A stretch of 64,000 nucleotides of DNA from Bradyrhizobium acaciae (lineage in GTDB: Bacteria > Pseudomonadota > Alphaproteobacteria > Rhizobiales > Xanthobacteraceae): contig NZ_JACMYK010000001.1 in NCBI RefSeq assembly GCF_020889785.1, positions 1 to 64,000 of the forward strand, read 5' to 3'. Below are positions 53,942 to 61,967 of this stretch, piece by piece. A program made the translations under genes and the position numbers. The notes beneath the pieces were generated by a model that saw nothing but the letters and a program-made list of their open reading frames with translations, did not search any database and was not told the origin of the DNA. How positions within the stretch are numbered: position 1 is the first letter of the stretch; every line of letters begins with the position of its first letter.

Positions 53942-53999
53942 TTGTCTTTTACAGCCTATGATGAGGCGATCCATAGCGACAAAACAGGCAGACAACACA

Positions 54000-55517
54000 A
54001 TGATCGAAACACCCCACCCGGTCTCAATCGGCACGAAAATCGCCAATCTTGCCTGGGATTCGCCGTCGGCGGACTGTGTAACCTTCGAGGGGGTCACGCT
54101 GTCGCGGCAGGAGCTGCACCTCTCGTCAAACCGGATGGCTCACGCACTTGCAGCAAGAGGCGTCGGCCTGGGAGATTTCGTCAGCATTGCCTTGCCCAAC
54201 GGGCTCGACTTCATGGTCGCGACGTGTGCGGTCCTGAAGCTCGGAGCCATTCCGCAACCCGTATCCGGAAAGTTGCCGCAGAAGGAGCTTGAGGCAATCC
54301 TGTCCCTTGCATGCCCTCGCGTGGTGATCCGCGCCGCGGTAGTGCGACCTTCCGACGTGACGCCCGCGATGCTAATGGGGGAGACCATCGATGATACGGA
54401 TCTGCCCGATCGAATCTCCCCTGCACTAAAGGCTCCGACCTCCGGCGGGTCCACCGGGCGACCGAAGCTGATTGTGTCTGGTCGAGCAGGCGTCGTCCTG
54501 CCTGATGAGGGAGATTTCTACGGTATCACGCACAGTGATATCGCCGTGATGCCGGCCCCGCTCTACCACAATGCTCCATTCTCGCTGGCACTCATCGCAA
54601 TTCTTGCAGGTGCCCACCTGGCACTGATGCGCAAATTCGATCCGGAGGAGCTTCTGCAAATTGTAACGCGCCGCCAGGCTACCTGGCTCTATCTCGTGCC
54701 CACCATGATGCATCGGATCTGGCAGCTGCCCCAGGAGGTTCGGGACAGGAGCGACATGTCTTCACTCCGCAACGTCTGGCACATGGCCGCGCCCTGCCCG
54801 CCGCCGCTGAAGGAAGCCTGGATCGGATGGATCGGCGCGGACAAACTATGGGAGCTATACGGCGGGACAGAAAGCCAGGCGGTAACGGTCATTGGGGGCC
54901 CCGACTGGCTGCAGCACCGCGGGTCGGTCGGCCGCCCGGTCATGGGCGAGATCGCGGTTCTTGATGATGACGGACGACTGCTAGCGCCAGGAACTGTCGG
55001 CACCGTTTACCTGAAAATGCCCAGCAGCGGGTCGCCGACATATCGCTACATCGGTGCCACGGCCGAGCGGATCGGAGAGTGGGAGACGCTGGGCGATCTC
55101 GGTTGGATGGACGAGGAAGGCTATCTCTACCTTACGGACCGGCGTACCGACATGATCCTGGTCGGGGGCGCTAACGTCTTCCCTGCCGAGGTCGAAGCTG
55201 CTCTAGAGGAACATCCGCTTGTCGCCTCGAGCGCGGTGATCGGCCTTCCTGACGAGGATCTTGGCCATCGCGTTCATGCCATCGTTCAAGCGCCTCCTAC
55301 AATCGACCTGGATGGGCTCAACCGCCATCTGGCAGAACGTCTTGTCAGCTACAAGCGCCCGCGAACCATGGAGATTGTCACCTATCCGTTGCGAGACGAT
55401 GCCGGTAAGGTACGACGATTCCAATTGCGGGCCGATCGTATGCCAGGATCGGCCTCCAGCGAGGCGGCGAGCGCGTCAAAGGAAGAGCAAATGACTCTTG
55501 GAGGCAGATCGACGTGA
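54000..55517 (+). CDS. Acyl-CoA ligase, BaiB-like AMP-binding enzyme
   Basis: 505 residues. The P-loop reads PTSGGSTGRPKLIVSGRAG, the variant TSGGSTGRPK typical of bile-acid-CoA-ligase (BaiB)-like enzymes; KLWELYGGTESQ, GDLGWMDEEGYLYLTDRRTD and the C-terminal hinge VSYKRPRTMEIV follow. The catalytic lysine lies near DDAGKVRR. It would form an acyl-CoA from a carboxylic acid, ATP and CoA. The presumed acid is that freed by the esterase. The ATG at 54000 is used; two ATGs at 53958/53961 are possible. Confidence 0.85.
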   Translation: MIETPHPVSIGTKIANLAWDSPSADCVTFEGVTLSRQELHLSSNRMAHALAARGVGLGDFVSIALPNGLDFMVATCAVLKLGAIPQPVSGKLPQKELEAILSLACPRVVIRAAVVRPSDVTPAMLMGETIDDTDLPDRISPALKAPTSGGSTGRPKLIVSGRAGVVLPDEGDFYGITHSDIAVMPAPLYHNAPFSLALIAILAGAHLALMRKFDPEELLQIVTRRQATWLYLVPTMMHRIWQLPQEVRDRSDMSSLRNVWHMAAPCPPPLKEAWIGWIGADKLWELYGGTESQAVTVIGGPDWLQHRGSVGRPVMGEIAVLDDDGRLLAPGTVGTVYLKMPSSGSPTYRYIGATAERIGEWETLGDLGWMDEEGYLYLTDRRTDMILVGGANVFPAEVEAALEEHPLVASSAVIGLPDEDLGHRVHAIVQAPPTIDLDGLNRHLAERLVSYKRPRTMEIVTYPLRDDAGKVRRFQLRADRMPGSASSEAASASKEEQMTLGGRST

Positions 55518-56725
55518 TGGCGCCTTCTGCTGCGAATCAGCCCAAGCCGAAGCGCTTCCGCCGGCGTGAGGCGGTACTTGGCGTCGCTATCCAATTGATC
55601 AACGATGTCGGCTTGAGAGGAATGACCTTCGTCGAAGTGGCAAACAAGCTCGGCATCGTTGCTACCGGCATTGCTTACTATTTCCGCCGCAAGGAGCAGT
55701 TGGCGAGCGCGTGCTATATTTCCTCGCTGGAGCGTATCCAAGGCTTCATCGATTCAGCAGACGGGGCGACGGTCGAAGATCGACTCAAGTCCTTCCTGTC
55801 CAACTATTGCCGGTACCTTGAGGACGTGACAGCCGGGCGTGCGCTTGCGATCGTGCGCTTCGACGAGGTTCGTGTTCTGGCGGACCCTGCTGTGGATCAT
55901 GCCATCGCTCAGACGTTCGGTAAGTTTCGCAAATTACTGCGTAATCCCCCGGACCGACATAGCCGCGTCTCCAACGCGCACGTGCACCTGCTCTTCTCCT
56001 GGATCTTCTGGATGCCGGCGTTGCTCGAACGACATTCCGAGGATGAATACGAAGCAATAGCCGGCATCGTGCTCGGAATTTGGCTGGGGGGTGTTTCGAT
56101 TCAACCGTTGATCGGCGGTCGTCTTCACGCTTTGATGTATCAATCTCCGCGCAGGGACGATCGAGCCGAAGATTTCCTGAAAGCCGCAACCAAGGTACTC
56201 AATGAGCAAGGCTATGCAGGAGCGTCTGTCGAGCGCATATCGGCCACGCTGAATGTTACAAAGGGTTCTTTCTATCACCATAATGAGGCGAAGGACGACC
56301 TTGTCGTGTCGTGCTTCGAGCGCTCCCTGGCGCTCGTGCAAACGGCGAAGCACGATGCAGCCAGACTCACCGCCCCGGGGGCGGAGAAACTCTGGGCGTT
56401 GGCTGTCCACTTGATCGAACACCAGCTGCTTGGAGAGGCGCCGCTGCTCTCGATGTCTGCCCTGATGACGCTTCCCAAGCATATCCGTGCCGACCTGCTG
56501 CATAAATCCGACCGCATCATCAATGGGTTTGTTCTGTTGTTCACCGAGGGTATGCAGGATGGCTCGATTATAACCACATCGCCGGTCGTGGCCGCATGGA
56601 TGCTGTCATCGATGATCAACGCAGCGGTCGATCTTCGGGCGTGGGTCCCTGACCTGACGGTCGACAACGTGGCCGATCTATTCGTGCGGCCGTTCTTTGA
56701 GGGTTACACCAAATCATCCGTGTAG
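55517..56725 (+). CDS. Regulator with two tandem TetR domains
   Basis: 402 residues, about twice the size of a TetR protein. The first HTH (RREAVLGVAIQLINDVGLRG, MTFVEVANKLGIVATGIAYY) is followed by a ligand-type helical region. A second complete HTH (FLKAATKVLNEQGYAGASVE, RISATLNVTKGSFYHHNEAK) and second helical domain start near residue 217. The frame is continuous, so it is a genuine fusion or tandem duplication. Its ATG overlaps the ligase stop by one base; it probably represses the divergent cargo operons and responds to a pathway acyl-CoA. Confidence 0.85.
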   Translation: MAPSAANQPKPKRFRRREAVLGVAIQLINDVGLRGMTFVEVANKLGIVATGIAYYFRRKEQLASACYISSLERIQGFIDSADGATVEDRLKSFLSNYCRYLEDVTAGRALAIVRFDEVRVLADPAVDHAIAQTFGKFRKLLRNPPDRHSRVSNAHVHLLFSWIFWMPALLERHSEDEYEAIAGIVLGIWLGGVSIQPLIGGRLHALMYQSPRRDDRAEDFLKAATKVLNEQGYAGASVERISATLNVTKGSFYHHNEAKDDLVVSCFERSLALVQTAKHDAARLTAPGAEKLWALAVHLIEHQLLGEAPLLSMSALMTLPKHIRADLLHKSDRIINGFVLLFTEGMQDGSIITTSPVVAAWMLSSMINAAVDLRAWVPDLTVDNVADLFVRPFFEGYTKSSV

Positions 56726-56800
56726 TCGGACTAATTTAGTTGGACGCGTCAAGCTATTTTAGACCGCGTGACCTTATCTTTCCGGTTAGCTTTTGATTGA

Positions 56801-56808
56801 TCGGTCCA
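56801..56808. other. Candidate right attachment core
   Basis: TCGGTCCA repeats the dusA core at 14360-14367; the following 14 bases match the dusA side at 8 positions only. Eight bases may be chance, and the dusA 5' end that should have been displaced here is not visible. Confidence 0.15.
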
Positions 56809-56919
56809 AATCGTCACCCGGGAGCGAGATCGCTTCTCCGCAGGAAACAGCCCGTTGCGAGCTTGTCGGCTTATTGACAAGTACACCGCCAACTCGGACA
56901 AAAGCAAACTCTCCGCACA

Positions 56920-56972
56920 AGGGATCGAAACCGCAAGGCCGTGACGCGAGCGGCACGGTTCACGAGAGCCCG
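56920..56972. repeat. Dispersed intergenic repeat, copy A
   Basis: AGGGATCGAAACCGCAAGGC followed by CGTGACGCGAGCGGCACGGT and TCACGAGAGCCCG. Copy B at 59041-59094 is imperfect but clearly the same. The wording resembles repeats scattered between genes in Bradyrhizobium. Confidence 0.6.
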
Positions 56973-57158
56973 TCCCGCATCTTGCGGGAGTGCCATGTCA
57001 GTCTGGATCAGTTTCGACATGATATTCGCCGATCTTTCAGCGCAATTGAAGTTGGACTGGATTTTGGCCGCCGGTCAAAAGATAACCGACCCATCCAGGA
57101 CAACCACGGTACTGTCCCTACGGGCGAGCCGTCCGAACCGGGGAAGCGCTACCACTCC

Positions 57159-58208
57159 CTACGGCCAGATCGCGTTCAGCAAGTTCGCCAGCCGAGCGGC
57201 GGCCTTCGCCAATTGCTCACGCTTGATCTGATCGCGGGCATCCACATAGGCCGCGTGATCCGGCAAGGTGATCGACCAGCCACCGTTCGGGTGAGCGGCG
57301 CTCGGCTGCACCTTGGCAAAGCTGGCGCCGGCGAACGCTCGCGGCGCAACCTTGATTGTATCGCTCGCCCAGGCGAGCGACCAGTTCTCGATCTGATCGG
57401 TATCTTTTGCGATCTGCTGCGCTATCGGCAACAGGTCGAGGGCCTGCGGGACTTGGAAGTGGGTCGGCGGAGCGTCCCACGCCGAATGCAGATTCTTGTT
57501 GTTGTCGAACAGGGCGTTGCCGCCGATCGTCTCAGTTGAAGGATCGATCGTATGGGTCACGTCCGGATCGACTTGCTGCCCCTGCAGATCGAGATAAACC
57601 GCCCCGACATGCAGCGGCTGATGAAGGTCCCCGATCAGATGGGCGAGAAGAAAGAGCGCCTCTTCCTTTGTTGCGATCTTGAAAGGAGGTGGTGACGGGC
57701 GATCCTTCAGAACAGCAATGGCCGCATTGATGGCGGCAACGATGTCGTGCTCATTGGTCCCCTGGAAGTTGCGGTCGAAGTGATCGCGCAAGATCGAGAT
57801 GTCGTCAAAATGATAGGTGTTGTGACATCCCATTTCCTCGTCGAACTCGTGGCCGTTCTCCTTGCGATGCACCGTATAGCTGCACTGCACGAAATTGCGC
57901 CCGACATAGGCTTCCATCAGGTCCCTGCCATCCTTGAACGGCGTGCAAGGAGCCTCAAACGCCTCTTCCACAACGTACTTGAAACTGCCGTCAGCCTGAC
58001 GGTGGACGCTTTTCACGCAATCGAGCCAGGGCGCAGCGGTGCGCAGATCGACGCCCAGGATGGATGCAACTTTCGCCTTGGCATTCGCGGATAGCAGGGC
58101 ATCTGCGATGGCGCCGACGATCTGATGGCCGTCGGCATTCCAGGCTTTCGCTTGCTGGACTGTCAGCAGAAGCAACAGGAGGGGGAGCGTGGCGAGAAAT
58201 TTCCGCAT
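57159..58208 (-). CDS. Secreted S1/P1 nuclease
   Basis: 349 residues. A signal peptide ends KAWNADGHQ, so the mature protein begins with the Trp that is the first zinc ligand of S1/P1 enzymes. Further ligands are in HLIGDLHQPLHVG and GGNALFDNNKNLHSAWD; HFDDISILRDHF also matches. These trinuclear-zinc enzymes degrade single-stranded DNA and RNA outside the cytoplasm. It stands alone, probably in the chromosome beyond the ICE. Confidence 0.92.
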   Translation of the reverse strand: MRKFLATLPLLLLLLTVQQAKAWNADGHQIVGAIADALLSANAKAKVASILGVDLRTAAPWLDCVKSVHRQADGSFKYVVEEAFEAPCTPFKDGRDLMEAYVGRNFVQCSYTVHRKENGHEFDEEMGCHNTYHFDDISILRDHFDRNFQGTNEHDIVAAINAAIAVLKDRPSPPPFKIATKEEALFLLAHLIGDLHQPLHVGAVYLDLQGQQVDPDVTHTIDPSTETIGGNALFDNNKNLHSAWDAPPTHFQVPQALDLLPIAQQIAKDTDQIENWSLAWASDTIKVAPRAFAGASFAKVQPSAAHPNGGWSITLPDHAAYVDARDQIKREQLAKAAARLANLLNAIWP

Positions 58209-58356
58209 GGCAAAGCCCTCACTCGCTGCAACTCGGCAGCGAATGGAACAAGCTCAGGTTGAGAACGTCAACACGATGCAGTATCGCTCCGGCCAGCCCG
58301 CAGGCCACCGCAGCTGGCGTCATGTCTTCTTTTCGCCTTCGAAGACGATCAGCCTG

Positions 58357-58539
58357 TCAGGCGAGCTCCACGGCCCGTTTGGCTTCGGCGTCATACAGCC
58401 GGATCTGGAGGACCGGAAAGCGTCGCTTCAGATCCCTGGCGCCAGCTTCAGCGCCTTCCCTCGTCTTGAACTCCGTCTTCACCTGGCCATCGACAATCAA
58501 CGCGTAGCCGTCGTCAGGTAGCCCATTAGACCGATTCAT
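58357..58539 (-). CDS. Small conserved hypothetical protein
   Basis: 60 residues: MNRSNGLPDDGYALIVDGQV, KTEFKTREGAEAGARDLKRR and FPVLQIRLYDAEAKRAVELA. One alpha-beta unit of unknown function, of a kind I remember as common in Bradyrhizobium. The ATG follows GGGGAC; the frame continues upstream into unlikely sequence. Confidence 0.65.
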   Translation of the reverse strand: MNRSNGLPDDGYALIVDGQVKTEFKTREGAEAGARDLKRRFPVLQIRLYDAEAKRAVELA

Positions 58540-58712
58540 AAGTAAGTCCCCAGCCAGGATACAGTCGGTTCGAGTTACGGTGAGTCTCCCTGCCCCGGCA
58601 AGGGATGATAAGTTTTGGCAGCGTGGCACACCCACAACCGAGGCTGTGTCATGTGCGGGGCTTGCTTCGAAGCTTGCATCGTTGGCACGCCGAGAAAGGA
58701 ATGCGTCGCCTG

Positions 58713-58925
58713 CTAACCACCACTACCACGGCTCTTGAGCCACACGACGGCAGCACCGATCAATGCCGTCAGCACACCGTTCCACCAGATCGACCTCGGC
58801 CGCGCTGCGCTGATCGAAGTGAGGTAAAGGAATGCGCCAAGCGCAATTCCATAATGCTTCCGAAACTCCCCGCTTCTGCGGGCGATTTGAACGAGATCGG
58901 AAGACCTCGCCTGCTGATCCGACAT
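58713..58925 (-). CDS. Small membrane protein
   Basis: 70 residues: MSDQQARSSDLVQIARRSGE, then FRKHYGIALGAFLYLTSISA and a hydrophobic WWNGVLTALIGAAVVWL. One or two membrane segments. Unknown function. GTGAGG lies upstream of the ATG. Confidence 0.55.
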   Translation of the reverse strand: MSDQQARSSDLVQIARRSGEFRKHYGIALGAFLYLTSISAARPRSIWWNGVLTALIGAAVVWLKSRGSGG

Positions 58926-59040
58926 CACGATGACCTCACCTGGGATCGAGCCACAATGATACGAGTGAGTTGGGTGTTCCGTCGAGTCTTATTTCGTATT
59001 TTCCGAATAATGTGATCGAGGCATGCTGTGCCGCGACGCG

Positions 59041-59094
59041 AGGGATCGAAGCCGCCAGGCCGTGCCGCGACGCGGCACGGTTCACGAGAGCCCG
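59041..59094. repeat. Dispersed intergenic repeat, copy B
   Basis: AGGGATCGAAGCCGCCAGGC, then CGTGCCGCGACGCGGCACGG and TTCACGAGAGCCCG; imperfect match to 56920-56972. It contains a CCGTGCCGCG/CGCGGCACGG stem absent from copy A. Confidence 0.6.
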
Positions 59095-59172
59095 CCCGAA
59101 TCCCGCGCCGCGCAAGCACCCTTCCCTGGATCCCCAGTTGGTTCCGCGGGAGAAGCCGGTCGGCACCGCCAG

Positions 59173-59214
59173 GAGCTGTCCTTCGGGAGCCGTCCTTCGT
59201 GAGCTGTCCTTGCG
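59173..59214. repeat. Three 14-bp tandem repeats
   Basis: GAGCTGTCCTTCGG, GAGCCGTCCTTCGT and GAGCTGTCCTTGCG lie head to tail about 95 bases before the exonuclease start. Confidence 0.6.
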
Positions 59215-59308
59215 CCAAGGATCTATCCACAAGCATTGCTGCGCCAGGACCGGTCCGATCGGCTAGACTTGGCCAATCTTTCAACCAAATGATCGTCCGC
59301 CGCTCGAT

Positions 59309-60202
59309 ATGATCGTTCAACCGCCCCTCGCCGAGATTGCCGGCATCCTGGAACAGTCACCTGACTACAGGGTGCTGCGCCGGCTGGTTCCCCGCTCCGA
59401 CTTTACGCCGAGCGATGGGCAATCGACCAAGACCGCGGTCCTGCTCGACGTCGAGACCACCGGCCTCGATCCGGCGCGCGACGAGATCATCGAGCTCGGG
59501 ATGGTGAAGTTCACCTATCTGCCGGACGGGAGGATCGGCCGTGTCATCGACACCTTCAGCTGCTTCAACCAGCCGTCGATCGCCATTCCCGCGGAGATCA
59601 CGGCGCTGACCGGCATCACCGATGCGATGGTCGAAGGCCACAGCCTAGATGAGGCGCGCATCAACGAATTTGCCTCCGATGCGGTCGTGGTCATTGCCCA
59701 CAACGCCGGCTTCGACCGCAAATTCATGGAGCGTTACGCGGCCCTCTTCACGCTCAAGGCCTGGGCCTGCTCGGTCAGCGAGGTCGAATGGCGCGGCCAT
59801 GGCTTCGAAGGTTCGCGGCTGTCTTATCTCCTGATGAAGGCCGGGCTGTTTCACGAGGCGCACCGGGCGGTCGACGATTGCCTGGCGCTGCTCGAGATCC
59901 TCGCGATCACCCTGCCCAGGCTCGATCGCACGGTGCTGTCCGTGCTGCTCGAGCGGGCCCGCCGAAGGACGATCCGGATCTGGGCCGAGCAGTCACCTTT
60001 CGAGCTGAAGGACGCGCTCAAGCGGCGCGGCTACCGCTGGAGCGACGGCGCCGACGGCAGGCCGCGGTCCTGGTACATCGACGTCGACGAACCGGCTCAA
60101 GCTGCCGAAATCGAATATCTGCAAAGAACGATCTATCAAGCAGACGCCGATATCCGGACCCAGACATTGACTGCGTTCGACCGCTTTTCGGCGAGAATCT
60201 GA
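59309..60202 (+). CDS. DEDDh 3'-5' exonuclease (DnaQ-like)
   Basis: 297 residues. Exo I LLDVETTGLDPARDEIIELG, Exo II IAHNAGFDRKFMERY and Exo III AHRAVDDCLALLEIL give the full DEDDh set. The C-terminal 90 residues (ELKDALKRRGYRWSDG, RSWYIDVDEP) form an extra domain seen in stand-alone DnaQ-like exonucleases, distinct from the Pol III epsilon tail. It probably acts on DNA or RNA ends in repair. The ATG at 59309 begins the conserved part; no strong RBS is present. Confidence 0.88.
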   Translation: MIVQPPLAEIAGILEQSPDYRVLRRLVPRSDFTPSDGQSTKTAVLLDVETTGLDPARDEIIELGMVKFTYLPDGRIGRVIDTFSCFNQPSIAIPAEITALTGITDAMVEGHSLDEARINEFASDAVVVIAHNAGFDRKFMERYAALFTLKAWACSVSEVEWRGHGFEGSRLSYLLMKAGLFHEAHRAVDDCLALLEILAITLPRLDRTVLSVLLERARRRTIRIWAEQSPFELKDALKRRGYRWSDGADGRPRSWYIDVDEPAQAAEIEYLQRTIYQADADIRTQTLTAFDRFSARI

Positions 60203-60342
60203 ACGTCTCATATCCGGCCTGACGCTCGCATGCCTATCGTGACCAGCCATGCAACGCAACATCAGCAATATTCACATCGCGCCTCTGTGCTGACGCGAAG
60301 CCATTATTCGCCCGATGCTGGAAGGAGAGTAGAGCCAGCCCT

Positions 60343-60516
60343 TCAGCTCTCTCGACCAGGCCAGTACTTCGCTTTGGTGGCGATCCAGCGCTCGGCGTCG
60401 GCTTCCGTTTCGAAATCTCCGATATGAGAATCCGGCCCATTGCCGGTCTTGACCGCTACAAACCAGCGACCGTCCTTTGTCTTCTCGGGCTGAAAATGAG
60501 GCGTCTTGATTGTCAT
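60343..60516 (-). CDS. 57-residue conserved small protein
   Basis: MTIKTPHFQPEKTKDGRWFV, then AVKTGNGPDSHIGDFETEAD and AERWIATKAKYWPG. This looks like a compact alpha-beta unit: strands around RWFVAVKTG and HIGDFETE, then a helix with WI and KYWPG. It is too short for standard gene callers, but the composition and hydrophobic pattern are protein-like. Function unknown. Confidence 0.65.
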   Translation of the reverse strand: MTIKTPHFQPEKTKDGRWFVAVKTGNGPDSHIGDFETEADAERWIATKAKYWPGRES

Positions 60517-60729
60517 GCCGCTCAGTATGCGATGTTGAGGTCCGACATTCCACTACGCCGGGACTGCCTCGGAGGCTTAGTCCATTTGGAGCATGTGAAT
60601 GACCCATAGGGCCCGTCGAGATCGCGACGTGTCGCTGGAAATGGTGAGCCCGTATTCGCACGGATACAACGGGCGCGTTTTGAGGTTCATGATCGCCGCC
60701 TCGGCAAATAGCGCATGGGGACGTTCGCT

Positions 60730-60903
60730 ATGCCAACAATGTCCAGGCAAGAGATGAATGCGCTCGCATGCAAATGTGACGCTTGCGGCCGTCATATGAT
60801 CCTGTTGGCCGAGCTACCCTCCGTTGGCAAGTACGAAGCGGTCAATGTGTTTCGTTGTTATGGCTGCAATTCAGTGAAGTCGGAGCAAGAGGACCGGCGC
60901 TGA
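60730..60903 (+). CDS. Small zinc-ribbon protein
   Basis: 57 residues with two Cys pairs, ACKCDACGRHMIL and VFRCYGCNSVKSE, spaced as in a zinc ribbon. It is probably a metal-binding DNA or protein adaptor. GGGG lies upstream of the ATG; an ATG 15 bases earlier is possible. I recall similar small proteins in Bradyrhizobium. Confidence 0.6.
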   Translation: MPTMSRQEMNALACKCDACGRHMILLAELPSVGKYEAVNVFRCYGCNSVKSEQEDRR

Positions 60904-61015
60904 GTTCGGTCCTTGACCAGCTGCTTGTTGGCCGGCGTTCTGCCGCCGCGACTTCTGGTGGCCTACCTTCCTGCCGCTGACGCGATCTCGATCATGCCTT
61001 CAGATGCGAGTAGCG

Positions 61016-61144
61016 TCAGCCCGGAAATTGCGGTTGGATCAGCGATACGATCATCCAGACGGCAATCAGAAGCGCCGGCGTGCAACTCACCACAGCAGCC
61101 AACCAGAGCTCGGCATTCGGGAACATTTCAGAATCGTTCTGCAT
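61016..61144 (-). CDS. 42-residue single-pass membrane protein
   Basis: MQNDSEMFPNAELWLAAVVS, then CTPALLIAVWMIVSLIQPQF and PG. One clear membrane helix. The ATG is 6 bases after GGAGG, the strongest ribosome site in this part of the window, which argues that it is real despite its size. Function unknown. Confidence 0.65.
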   Translation of the reverse strand: MQNDSEMFPNAELWLAAVVSCTPALLIAVWMIVSLIQPQFPG

Positions 61145-61313
61145 GGTGATCCTCCGTGTTATCAACGGCCGCCGCTGGCGCTCGTTCCCCGCGCGCCCGT
61201 TCTTCAGCTGACGACAGAGGGATGTCCCACGACCCGCAGTAGCCTTGTCGTGTTCCCCGCCGCAACAACTTGATAATTTGCCGCGCTCTTCGACTCCTGC
61301 TTACTGGTTCGGC

Positions 61314-61967
61314 ATGGGTTCGAAATCTCGGGAGTACATGTTCAGCGCCACCGTCAGGCATCTATCCGAACGGGCAACACAAGCCCGGCTCGAAGCCGAC
61401 GCCTTAGCTTGCCAGGCCTGGAACGCACGCATGCTCGCCCTTCAAGGCCCGGCCCAGCCGTCGCCCGCTCTTGGTGACGCACTCAACGCCGGGTACCGCT
61501 ATCTCGAAGTGAAGTGTCTCGGCTGCGAAACGCATCAGGCGGTCGCGCTTGACATTGTCAGACGGCCGAAGTGGACGCCGATCCACGAGCTCGAGCGCTA
61601 CATGCGGTGCAAGGATTGCTCCCGCCGGCACGGTTATCCTTTCAAGCGCAGCCACCTTGTGGCGCTCCGGACGACCAGGATCTCCACCATGAACCCACCG
61701 TCAACCTGGTGGCCCGGCGAGCGGTGGCCCATCTCGTGCGCGATACCCGTGCACGCCCGAGCATTCAAGAGTGCCTCGGTTATAATAGCGACTGCAGGCT
61801 TTGCGGCTGTTCTGCAGAAGTATCGCTGGCGCCGTCCCTTTCAACAGGCCACATTCACCGCTCGACAGCCGACGAGGTCACGAAATTTCAGCGAACCGGG
61901 CAATGTGCAATCTCTACAGCATCACGACCAACCAAGCCGCAATCCTGAAACTCTTCCGGGTCGTTAA
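61314..61967 (+). CDS. Conserved hypothetical protein with cysteine pairs, possibly extended
   Basis: 217 residues from MGSKSREYMFSATVRHLSER. The middle (RYLEVKCLGCETHQAVALDI, YMRCKDCSRRHGYPF) has two Cys pairs in a zinc-ribbon pattern. I recall relatives in Bradyrhizobium ending near WWPGER; here the frame runs on for about 80 codons of unlikely sequence and overlaps the next gene by 65 bases. A lost stop codon is likely (TGG at about 61724). The function is unknown. Confidence 0.6.
   Translation: MGSKSREYMFSATVRHLSERATQARLEADALACQAWNARMLALQGPAQPSPALGDALNAGYRYLEVKCLGCETHQAVALDIVRRPKWTPIHELERYMRCKDCSRRHGYPFKRSHLVALRTTRISTMNPPSTWWPGERWPISCAIPVHARAFKSASVIIATAGFAAVLQKYRWRRPFQQATFTARQPTRSRNFSEPGNVQSLQHHDQPSRNPETLPGR

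Larger units (their letters stand above)
14368..56800. mobile_element. Integrative and conjugative element inserted in dusA
   Basis: The region starts with a dusA-adjacent tyrosine integrase. It continues with a full trb-type T4SS, CopG-type protein, TraG coupling protein, DUF3363 relaxase, DUF736, TraF, HTH excisionase candidate, DUF2285 activator, ArdC-like protein and traR/traI. This gene set resembles the rhizobial family typified by ICEMlSymR7A, though the insertion site differs (dusA rather than a tRNA gene). A catabolic cluster at 43.8-56.7 kb is the apparent cargo. The left end at dusA is well supported. The right end is a guess at the change from cargo to chromosomal-type genes; the element could end later. 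Confidence 0.7.
56726..57158. other. Spacer at the presumed ICE right edge
   Basis: 433 bases with no convincing gene. It holds TCGGTCCA (56801-56808), matching the dusA core, and one copy of a dispersed intergenic repeat (56920-56972) followed by a CCCGCA-TCT-TGCGGG hairpin. Gene content changes from catabolic cargo to chromosomal-type genes here. Confidence 0.5.
58926..59308. other. Repeat-rich spacer before the exonuclease gene
   Basis: 383 bases without a convincing gene. It holds repeat copy B (59041-59094) and three 14-base tandem units (59173-59214). Confidence 0.5.

Noticed and set aside
14412..56800. Symbiosis island (nod/nif/fix) cargo
   Set aside because: No nodulation, nitrogen-fixation or type III secretion genes are present in the ICE part seen.
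60577..60690. 37-codon minus-strand frame (MNLKTRPLYPCEYGL)
   Set aside because: Looks slightly protein-like but has no RBS and no recognised family.
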